DNA from: Bacteroidales bacterium
GTDB lineage: Bacteria > Bacteroidota > Bacteroidia > Bacteroidales > JAADGE01
Direction of reading: 5' to 3'
Length of the DNA: 5,617 nt
NCBI GenBank assembly: GCA_024762915.1
Contig: JANTGL010000187.1
Location: 1-5,617 of the forward strand
The notes beneath the pieces are model-generated. The model saw nothing but the letters and a program-made list of their open reading frames with translations, searched no databases and was not told the origin of the DNA. Positions 1 to 5,425 of this stretch are shown one piece after another; the first letter of the stretch is position 1; each line of letters starts with the position of its first letter. A program made the translations under genes and the position numbers.

Positions 1-519
1 CAAATTAAGGGTGGTGTTATTCCGCGTGAATTTATCCCTTCCGTTAGTAAAGGACTCCAAAAAACTATGGAAAGAGGTATTCTTGCCGGCTTCCCGATTG
101 TTGATATTAAATGTGTTCTTTTAGACGGTGCTCATCATGCCGTGGATTCTTCAGACAGAGCATTCCAAACTTGTGCTTCCGTTTTATTTAAACAAGCATT
201 TGCAAAAGCTAAACCGATTTTATTGGAACCGATTATGAAAATTGAAATTACGACTCCGGATGATTATATCGGAAATGTCGTAGGTGATATGAATAAACGC
301 AGAGGGAAAATTGACGTTATGCGTCGTTTCAGAAAAGGTTCTCAAAAACTTAGCGGTTATGTTCCTTTGATGGAGATGTTCGGATATGCTACAACATTGA
401 GAAACGTAACCAGCGGAAGAGCTAACTATTCCATGGAATTTTACCGATACGAACCTTTGCCGAAATCAGTTCAGGAAGAATATATGAAGAAAGAAGCTGA
501 AAAAAACGAAAAAAAATAA
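1..519 (+). CDS. fusA: Elongation factor G, C-terminal part (5' end outside window)
   Basis: EF-G is the cytoplasmic GTPase that moves tRNAs and mRNA through the ribosome after peptide bond formation and, with RRF, splits post-termination ribosomes. The frame is open from base 1 and codes for 172 residues, against about 700 for the whole protein; the GTPase domain and domains II-III lie upstream. Visible are the GGVIPREFIPSV segment of domain IV (residues 4-15), the domain IV tip DGAHHAVDSS, whose second His aligns with the translocation His (His583 in E. coli), the LLEPIMK segment entering domain V, GDMNKRRG, and the domain V signatures MFGYAT and SGRANYSMEF. The C-terminus is a short Lys/Glu-rich tail. 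The loop after RRG is basic (MRRFRKGSQ) and unlike my memory of the Bacteroides main FusA, so this may be a second EF-G paralogue. EF-G identity is secure; the subtype is inference. Confidence 0.96.
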   Translation, partial: QIKGGVIPREFIPSVSKGLQKTMERGILAGFPIVDIKCVLLDGAHHAVDSSDRAFQTCASVLFKQAFAKAKPILLEPIMKIEITTPDDYIGNVVGDMNKRRGKIDVMRRFRKGSQKLSGYVPLMEMFGYATTLRNVTSGRANYSMEFYRYEPLPKSVQEEYMKKEAEKNEKK

Positions 520-530
520 TGCGAATTCAA

Positions 531-567
531 AAAAAAGACCTTTCCAAAATTTGTTAAGGTCTTTTTT
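531..567 (+). terminator. Rho-independent terminator after fusA
   Basis: AAAAAAGACCTT (531-542) pairs perfectly with AAGGTCTTTTTT (556-567), leaving a 13-base loop. The 3' arm supplies the U-run. It starts 11 bases after the fusA stop codon. The A-run before the stem means it could also work on the opposite strand, but no minus-strand gene converges on it. Confidence 0.88.
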
Positions 568-570
568 ATC

Positions 571-620
571 TCTGCAAATTTATTTTTAACTTCGCAAATC
601 TTATTACAGTCTCTGCAAAT
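571..620 (+). repeat. Three direct repeats of a TCTGCAAAT-type 9-mer
   Basis: TCTGCAAAT occurs at 571-579, TTCGCAAAT at 591-599 and TCTGCAAAT at 612-620. Spacing is 20 and 21 bases, close to two helical turns. The last copy overlaps the ATG of the permease gene. Each sits in a box one to three bases off the Bacteroidota TAnnTTTG element, so the set could be iterated weak promoters or operator sites, or chance in AT-rich DNA. Confidence 0.5.
587..595 (+). promoter_or_regulatory. Possible weak -7 promoter element for the EamA permease gene
   Basis: TAACTTCGC differs from the Bacteroidota TAnnTTTGC element by one base. It is placed so that transcription would start near 601-604, about 15 bases before the ATG at 619. 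A second one-mismatch box, TATCTCTGC, lies at 567-575 at the end of the upstream terminator. No convincing TTG -33 element was found for either. A promoter is needed here because a terminator separates the gene from fusA. Confidence 0.3.
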
Positions 621-1530
621 GAAATTTCTCAATCTGAATAATCGCCCTTCACAATGGATCATGCTGATTTTTGTATCATTCATTTGGGGTGCATCATTTA
701 TTTTAATGAAAAAAGGATTGGAATCATTCAGCCCGATGCAGGTCGGAACTTTAAGAATATTTTTTGCTTCATTGTTTTTATTTCCTTTTTTATTTAAACG
801 TTTAAAAAAGTTTAAGAAAAAAGATTTAAAATCTTTATTAATTATCGGTTTTATCGGAAATTTATTCCCGGCATTATTATTTGCAAAAGCGCAAACGGAA
901 GTCAGCAGTTCATTAGCAGCAATGCTAAACACGCTGTTTCCGATAATTGCACTTATTATCGGAAGTATTTTTTACGGTTTAAAAACAGAACGAAATAAAA
1001 TTTTCGGTACTTTGATAGGTCTTATCGGTGCATTGGGATTGGTTTTGGGTGACAATCTTGATTTCAGCGGCGAGAACAATCTTTATTCATTATATATCAT
1101 CTTGGCAATTCTTTTTTATGCTGTCAGTTTGAATGAAATAAAATACAAACTGCCTGATTTAGATGGGATTACAATAACTATTTTTGCATTTTCAATCATT
1201 GGTCCGTTTGCAGGAATATATTTATTATTAACGGATTTTACACCCGTTTTTTCTAATCCGGATGCTTTACAAAGTCTGATTTATATTGCTCTTTTAGCAA
1301 TTGGCGGTTCTGCTGTCGCAGTTACACTCTTTTATCATCTGACCGATTTTGTCGGTGTTGTATTTGCATCTTTAATTACCTATATTATACCTGTTTTTGC
1401 AATATTCTGGGGCTTATTTGACGGCGAAAAAGTGACTTTACTTCAATTTGTATTTATGGGTATTATCTTTTTCGGAGTATGGCTCGTGAATTCAAATAAT
1501 AAAAAAAGGAAGCCAAACAATTCTCATTAA
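619..1530 (+). CDS. EamA/DMT superfamily permease, ten membrane helices
   Basis: Inner-membrane transporter of the drug/metabolite transporter superfamily, EamA family; members export or import amino acids, other metabolites or drugs, and sequence alone does not give the substrate. The 303 residues match the usual length of about 300 for two five-helix EamA repeats. Hydrophobic helices lie near residues 13-30, 41-59, 71-89, 98-119, 127-144, 155-171, 183-205, 217-238, 243-264 and 273-291. Family marks are FIWGASFILMKKG in helix 1, SPMQVGTLR before helix 2, TLFPIIA in helix 4 with GLKTE just after it, and in the second repeat ITYIIPVFA with DGEKV. A basic RLKKFKKKD loop (61-69) follows helix 2 and a basic tail ends the protein, both probably cytoplasmic. 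The ATG at 619 gives the normal short N-terminus; the next Met (661) would cut into helix 1. No terminator is visible before the next gene, 52 bases on. Confidence 0.92.
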   Translation: MKFLNLNNRPSQWIMLIFVSFIWGASFILMKKGLESFSPMQVGTLRIFFASLFLFPFLFKRLKKFKKKDLKSLLIIGFIGNLFPALLFAKAQTEVSSSLAAMLNTLFPIIALIIGSIFYGLKTERNKIFGTLIGLIGALGLVLGDNLDFSGENNLYSLYIILAILFYAVSLNEIKYKLPDLDGITITIFAFSIIGPFAGIYLLLTDFTPVFSNPDALQSLIYIALLAIGGSAVAVTLFYHLTDFVGVVFASLITYIIPVFAIFWGLFDGEKVTLLQFVFMGIIFFGVWLVNSNNKKRKPNNSH

Positions 1531-1538
1531 TCATTATT

Positions 1539-1582
1539 TTTTTATAAATTTGTTTATTCCGTAATAACTAAATTTATAAAAA
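1539..1582. repeat. 13-bp inverted repeat ending at the TPR gene start codon
   Basis: Bases 1539-1551 are the exact reverse complement of 1570-1582, with an 18-base spacer. All pairs are A-T. Each arm contains the palindrome TTTATAAA (1541-1548 and 1573-1580), with starts 32 bases apart. The left arm overlaps the putative -7 box 1545-1552 and the right arm abuts the TTG start at 1583. It could be a hairpin in read-through RNA, a paired operator, a weak terminator, or an accident of AT-rich sequence. Confidence 0.55.
1545..1552 (+). promoter_or_regulatory. Putative -7 promoter element (TAnnTTTG) for the TPR operon
   Basis: TAAATTTG matches the Bacteroidota -7 consensus TAnnTTTG at every fixed base. 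It sits 30 bases before the TTG start at 1583, so transcription would begin near 1558-1561 and leave a leader of roughly 22-25 bases. No clear TTG -33 element was found at the expected distance. It would drive the TPR gene, the small membrane protein gene and the FecCD permease gene. Confidence 0.45.
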
Positions 1583-2689
1583 TTGAAAAAAATACTCTTA
1601 CTCCTACTAACTGTTTTTCTGGCATACATGACAGCATTTTATGTTACCGGTACAAAAAACGGTTACAAAAATCCTTTTGATTTTGATAAGATCTTTAATT
1701 TTCCCGACTTAGCGAACAGTTCAGAAAAAAACAGTAATTTTGAAAAAGGAATCGATAATTTGGATAATTCTGAATATGACAAGGCCATAATAAATTTCAA
1801 AGATGCTTTGGAAGAAGAAAATACCGATGAAATTAATTATTATATCGGTTATTCATATTTTCAAATCCGAGATTATGAAAATGCTTTGTTTTATTTTAAC
1901 ACAGCAACAGATTTAAATCCGGAAAATTCGGATGCATGGCTTCAAAAAGGAATTACAAAATATTATCAAAATAATTATCAGGATGCCATTAATGATTTAT
2001 TTTTTTGTACGGAACTTACACCCGAAAAATCTCAAGCATACTATTATTTATCATTATGTTATGACGCTCAAGGTAAAAAAGAAGTTGCTTTACAATCAGC
2101 TGAAACTGCAGTAGAATATGATTCAACGGATTCTGAATCTTGGTTTGAAGCTGCTAGTCTTGCTTATAATATTAAAGATTACTCAAAATCAATAAAATAT
2201 TATAAAAAGGTATTAGAAATTTTGCCTAAAGATAAATATACTGAACTGAATTTAGGTTTGGCTTATAATAAATCAGGGAATTCTGATTCGGCACTAATTT
2301 GGTACACTAAAACAATAGAAGATTATCCCGATTATTCTCTTGCTTATAATAATAAAGGTTATATTTATCAAGCAAAAGGCAATTATCAAACGGCAATTTC
2401 TTATTATACTAAATCTATAAAACTGGATGTTGAAAACACCTATCCGCTTTGGAATCGTGCTGACTGTTATTATGAATTAAATGAATATGACAAGGCAATC
2501 AAAGATTATACAAAAGCATATGAAATTAAACCTGAATATTATAATGCACTTTGGTATATAGGTTTATGCCATGAAAAATTAAATAATAAGGAGGATGCCA
2601 TATTAAATTTTAAAAATTTTATTAAAAAAGCAGACACTGATAATGAATATTATCAAGAAGCAATACAAAAAATAAAAAAATTAAAATAA
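1583..2689 (+). CDS. Membrane-anchored or secreted TPR-repeat protein
   Basis: A tetratricopeptide repeat protein of 368 residues, expected to act as a protein-protein interaction scaffold; its partner is unknown. Residues 1-21 (KK, then a Leu-rich stretch LLLLLTVFLAYM) form a signal peptide or N-terminal anchor, with no lipobox Cys. A linker of about 30 residues follows. One partial TPR lies near 51-80, then eight full 34-residue repeats start at 83, 117, 151, 185, 219, 253, 287 and 321, showing the TPR pattern: aromatic or small residues at positions 4, 8 and 11, Ala at 20 and often Pro at 32 (NP, TP, LP, YP, KP). No catalytic domain is present, and the protein ends in a short Lys-rich helix. 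The start is TTG: an in-frame TAA lies two codons upstream (1577-1579) and the first ATG (1628) would remove most of the hydrophobic segment. It is probably co-transcribed with the two genes downstream. Confidence 0.9.
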   Translation: MKKILLLLLTVFLAYMTAFYVTGTKNGYKNPFDFDKIFNFPDLANSSEKNSNFEKGIDNLDNSEYDKAIINFKDALEEENTDEINYYIGYSYFQIRDYENALFYFNTATDLNPENSDAWLQKGITKYYQNNYQDAINDLFFCTELTPEKSQAYYYLSLCYDAQGKKEVALQSAETAVEYDSTDSESWFEAASLAYNIKDYSKSIKYYKKVLEILPKDKYTELNLGLAYNKSGNSDSALIWYTKTIEDYPDYSLAYNNKGYIYQAKGNYQTAISYYTKSIKLDVENTYPLWNRADCYYELNEYDKAIKDYTKAYEIKPEYYNALWYIGLCHEKLNNKEDAILNFKNFIKKADTDNEYYQEAIQKIKKLK

Positions 2690-2702
2690 ACGAATCATCA
2701 AA

Positions 2703-2924
2703 ATGAAAGAAGACCAATTAATAAATGAAAGCACTGATAATTTAAGTGATGAAGAATTTTTAAAAAATTACGAAAAACACAATAAAACAGAAGGCCGAAG
2801 TAACAGATACAACAAAGAAAAGCAAATCGGCGGGATTAAACCCGGTTATTGGATTTTTTTAGCATTTGTTTTTATTGCATGTTATTTTTTATTTACCAAA
2901 TTTCTCTTTGTTTCCGTACCCTAA
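2703..2924 (+). CDS. Small protein with a single C-terminal membrane helix, unknown function
   Basis: I do not recognise this 73-residue protein. The first 45 residues are highly polar: an acidic patch (residues 9-24, with DNLSDEEF) and then a basic, Asn-rich patch (25-40). An IGGIKPGYW turn leads into one hydrophobic helix at about 49-65, followed by a short TKFLFVSVP tail. There is no signal peptide, so it should be tail-anchored in the inner membrane with the polar part in the cytoplasm. It begins 13 bases after the TPR gene stop and ends 10 bases before the FecCD permease start, so co-transcription is likely. The tight spacing, a clean ATG start and the sharply segmented composition support a real gene. 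It may be an accessory subunit of the TPR protein or the permease, but nothing in the sequence proves that. Confidence 0.75.
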   Translation: MKEDQLINESTDNLSDEEFLKNYEKHNKTEGRSNRYNKEKQIGGIKPGYWIFLAFVFIACYFLFTKFLFVSVP

Positions 2925-2934
2925 AGTTTTAAAA

Positions 2935-3936
2935 ATGCATCATAAATTATTATGGGTACTGTTGGTTATATTACTCATTTTTTTAGCTTTTGTTGATATT
3001 ACTTTCGGCTCTGTATCAATTCCTTATAAGGAAATCATTCATTTCTTTTCGGGATTAAAAATTGACGAAAAATATGATATTATAATTTCCGAATTTCGAA
3101 TTCCTAAAACGATAACAGCGATTACGGCAGGAGCTGCTTTATCTGTTGCCGGATTACAAATGCAGACATTTTTTAAGAATCCTCTTGCAGGACCTTATAT
3201 TTTGGGGATTAGTTCAGGAGCAAGTTTGGGAGTTGCACTTTTGTTGATGTCTCCTCTACCCTTATTTTTAAATCAATTTATTAATATTTCTTGGCTCACA
3301 GTAATTTCTGCCGGAATGGGATCTGCCGCTGTTTTACTCATTATTTTTGCCGTTTCAATAAGAGTAAAAGATGTGATGACAATTCTGATTATCGGAATTT
3401 TAATCGGAAGTACAGTAAGTGCTATTGTAAGTTTATTGCAATATTTCGGTTCTCAAACAGAAGTCAAAACTTTTATTGTCTGGACAATGGGAAGTGTAAC
3501 CGGAGTAACATCCGAACAATTAAAAATTTTAGTACTTTTCTCTGGTATCGGTCTGCTAATCAGTATATTTTCAATCAGAATTTTAAATGTCCTTTTGCTT
3601 GGTGAAAACTATGCAAAAACTTCCGGTTTAAATTTACGAATTTCAGGTGTAATTATCTTTACGAGTACAAGTATTCTTGCAGGTACAGTAACAGCTTTTT
3701 GCGGACCGATCGGGTTTGTAGGAATCATTGTTCCTCATTTGGCTCGAATGATTTTTAAAACGGCAAATCATAAAATATTAATTCCTGCTTCTGCCGGTAT
3801 CGGTGCCGTATTGATATTAATTAGTGATATTATTGCACAATTGCCCGGATATCAAGGCACTTTACCGATCAATTCGGTTACTGCAATCTTAGGAATACCG
3901 ATAGTCATTCGAATAATTTTGAAAAATAAAATCTGA
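2935..3936 (+). CDS. FecCD/BtuC-family ABC importer permease
   Basis: Inner-membrane permease of a type II ABC importer; the family carries iron siderophores, haem or vitamin B12 from a binding protein into the cell using a BtuD/FecE-type ATPase. At 333 residues it has normal family length, with about ten helices. Family motifs appear in order: FRIPKTITAITAGAALSVAG (54-73) with the QMQTFFKNPLAGP block (75-87) and GISSGASLG (91-99); LLGENYAKTSGLNL (221-234); FCGPIGFVGIIVPHLAR (255-271), which includes the coupling region facing the ATPase; and LPINSVTAILGIP (310-322) near the C-terminus. The ATG at 2935 was preferred over an in-frame ATG at 2866, because the extra 23 residues would overlap the preceding gene by 59 bases and contain no family sequence. 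No ATPase, binding protein or TonB receptor gene is adjacent in this window, so the substrate stays open. Confidence 0.95.
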   Translation: MHHKLLWVLLVILLIFLAFVDITFGSVSIPYKEIIHFFSGLKIDEKYDIIISEFRIPKTITAITAGAALSVAGLQMQTFFKNPLAGPYILGISSGASLGVALLLMSPLPLFLNQFINISWLTVISAGMGSAAVLLIIFAVSIRVKDVMTILIIGILIGSTVSAIVSLLQYFGSQTEVKTFIVWTMGSVTGVTSEQLKILVLFSGIGLLISIFSIRILNVLLLGENYAKTSGLNLRISGVIIFTSTSILAGTVTAFCGPIGFVGIIVPHLARMIFKTANHKILIPASAGIGAVLILISDIIAQLPGYQGTLPINSVTAILGIPIVIRIILKNKI

Positions 3937-3984
3937 TTTTTAAAAAATATTATCTAAAAACATCTTTCAAAATTTAAAATAATA

Positions 3985-3993
3985 TACTTTTGC
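3985..3993 (+). promoter_or_regulatory. Putative -7 promoter element (TAnnTTTGC) for the DUF1573 gene
   Basis: TACTTTTGC matches the Bacteroidota TAnnTTTGC element exactly. Transcription would start near 3999-4001, giving a leader of about 33 bases before the ATG at 4033. A small hairpin, TAATC-AAAA-GATTA (4000-4013), would then sit at the very 5' end of the mRNA. No good TTG -33 element was found. The 96-base gap after the FecCD permease supports a separate transcription unit. Confidence 0.55.
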
Positions 3994-4032
3994 ATTCGTT
4001 AATCAAAAGATTACTTACTTAATCATTATCTT

Positions 4033-5187
4033 ATGAAAACAAAACATATTCTTACAACAGTTATTTTAATCGGAATTTCATATTTCGGAATAAATGCACA
4101 AACCGTATCACCAAAAATGGTTTTTCAAAATACCGTTCATAACTTCGGTCATATAAAAGAAACCGGCGGAAAAGTTGAATTTACCTTTACATTTAAAAAT
4201 ATGGGTTCTGAACCCATCGTAATTAACGGTGTAAACTCTTCTTGCGGATGCACCACACCCATGTGGAGCAAAGAACCTGTTCCTCCCGGCGGTACGGGAT
4301 ATGTAAAGACGGTTTTTGATCCGATTCACAGACCGGGAAAATTTCATAAAACCGTTACCGTAAAATCAAATGCAGAAAACAGTCCTGTTGTATTACAAAT
4401 TAACGGAGAAGTAACACCTAAAGTTTCTCAACTTGCTGATAAATATAAATTTCAATTGGGTCCTGTTCGAATGAAAAAGAGAAATGTTCATTTCCCCGAG
4501 ATTTATAAAGATGAAACAAAAACCGACAAAATTGAAATTATAAATACTAGCCAAGAACCGGTTACAATTTCGTTTAATAAAAACAGAAGTATGCCGAGAT
4601 ATTTAAAAGTTTCTTGCCTGCCCGAAACATTAAAACCGAATGAAAAAGGTGTAATTACAATTAATTATAATGCAGCAGAAAAAAATGATTGGGGTTATGT
4701 TTACGATCGACTGTATTTAAGTTTTAATGACAAAGTTGATTATAATAATCGAATAAATATAAGTGCGGTAATTAAAGAACATTACACACAGGAAATGATT
4801 GATAATCCGCCGATTTTTACCTTAATTTCAGACAAATCTTATGATTTCGGAACTATTAATCAAAATGATGTCATTGAACACGTGTTTAAATTTAAAAATA
4901 CGGGAAAAAATGATTTAATCATCCGTAAAATGAAATCGAGTTGCGGTTGTACGGCTGCTTCCGTCGGCAGTAAAACAATCAAACCCGGTGAAGAAGGCAG
5001 TATAAAAGCAGTTTTTAATTCCAGGGGTAAACGCGGTAACCAACATAAATCAATTACGATTACAACTAATATTCCGGAAGTTACAGGAAAACCCGGAAAA
5101 TCTCAAATTGTTCTGATGTTAACAGGAATTGTTAATGTTCCTCAACAAAACAAACCTAATGTAAACGAAGGGAATAAAAAGAAATAA
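4033..5187 (+). CDS. Secreted DUF1573 protein with two CGC-type domains
   Basis: A 384-residue exported protein of the DUF1573 family, common in Bacteroidota and without an established biochemical role. Residues 1-22 form a signal peptide (MKTKH, hydrophobic core, INA, cleavage likely before Gln23); no lipobox is present, so it should be periplasmic or outside the cell. Three Ig-like segments can be drawn. Domain 1 (about 28-127) has the DUF1573 marks HNFGHIKETGG, FTFKNMGSEPIVI and SSCGCTTP (Cys 71 and 73), then PPGGTGYVK. The middle segment (about 135-247) keeps the layout (IEIINTSQEPVTI, then LKPNEKGVITINY) but has a single Cys195 where CGC is expected. Domain 3 (about 262-366) repeats YDFGTINQ, FKFKNTGKNDLII, SSCGCTAA (Cys 304 and 306) and KPGEEGSIK. 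The tail (370-384) is Asn/Lys-rich and probably disordered. A promoter at 3985 and a terminator at 5208 suggest a single-gene transcript. The fold and cell location are confident; the function is unknown. Confidence 0.94.
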   Translation: MKTKHILTTVILIGISYFGINAQTVSPKMVFQNTVHNFGHIKETGGKVEFTFTFKNMGSEPIVINGVNSSCGCTTPMWSKEPVPPGGTGYVKTVFDPIHRPGKFHKTVTVKSNAENSPVVLQINGEVTPKVSQLADKYKFQLGPVRMKKRNVHFPEIYKDETKTDKIEIINTSQEPVTISFNKNRSMPRYLKVSCLPETLKPNEKGVITINYNAAEKNDWGYVYDRLYLSFNDKVDYNNRINISAVIKEHYTQEMIDNPPIFTLISDKSYDFGTINQNDVIEHVFKFKNTGKNDLIIRKMKSSCGCTAASVGSKTIKPGEEGSIKAVFNSRGKRGNQHKSITITTNIPEVTGKPGKSQIVLMLTGIVNVPQQNKPNVNEGNKKK

Positions 5188-5207
5188 CATAATTTACTTA
5201 ATTAATT

Positions 5208-5238
5208 AAAAACGGCAACATAGTAAGTTGCCGTTTTT
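5208..5238. terminator. Bidirectional Rho-independent terminator between convergent genes
   Basis: AAAAACGGCAAC (5208-5219) pairs perfectly with GTTGCCGTTTTT (5227-5238) around a 7-base loop. It lies 20 bases after the DUF1573 stop. The flanking A-run and T-run make it usable on both strands, so it may also end the minus-strand RND transcript, whose stop codon is about 190 bases away. Confidence 0.9.
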
Positions 5239-5425
5239 ATTGTACTAACAGTTCTATATAAGATTTATTTCTCAGAAAATCAAAAGTGATATAGATTTAT
5301 TGCTGAAAACCGGTAGTAATAATGTTTTATTGCGATTGATTTTCAATACAATGATTAAGCGCTTTCAATTTTTTATTTCGGATTTTAAGTAATTAACTTA
5401 TATTGAATTCTAGTTATCGGATATT
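5239..5425. other. Intergenic region between convergent genes, no gene seen
   Basis: This 187-base AT-rich stretch separates the terminator from the 3' end of the RND gene. No coding sequence with family resemblance is visible on either strand. It holds a small palindrome AAGCGCTT (5357-5364), a weak hairpin ATTGATTTTCAAT (5335-5347) and two TTTATTGC words (5296-5303 and 5326-5333). No hairpin with a T-run close to the RND stop was found, so it probably forms the 3' untranslated part of the RND transcript. Confidence 0.5.

Noticed and set aside
471..932. Minus-strand open frame of 153 codons over the fusA end and the permease start
   Set aside because: It crosses a clear terminator, lies antisense to a well-supported permease, and its composition (Lys, Asn and Phe rich, no motifs) is that of a shadow frame.
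1932..2114. Plus-strand open frame of 60 codons inside the TPR gene
   Set aside because: It lies wholly inside TPR repeats in another frame and its sequence has no family features.
3291..3605. Plus-strand open frame of 104 codons inside the FecCD permease gene
   Set aside because: It is a Cys, Asn and Arg rich frame-shifted reading of a gene with clear family motifs.
2866..3936. Longer version of the FecCD permease starting at the ATG at 2866
   Set aside because: The extra 23 residues overlap the small membrane protein gene by 59 bases and do not look like the family N-terminus; the ATG at 2935 fits the usual length.
3929..3944. Inverted repeat AAAATC/GATTTT around the FecCD permease stop codon as a terminator
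   Set aside because: The loop would be one base, the stem is all A-T apart from one pair, and it overlaps the coding end; it cannot form a stable terminator.
4108..4347. Minus-strand open frame of 79 codons inside the DUF1573 gene
   Set aside because: It is antisense to a conserved coding region and has no recognisable features.
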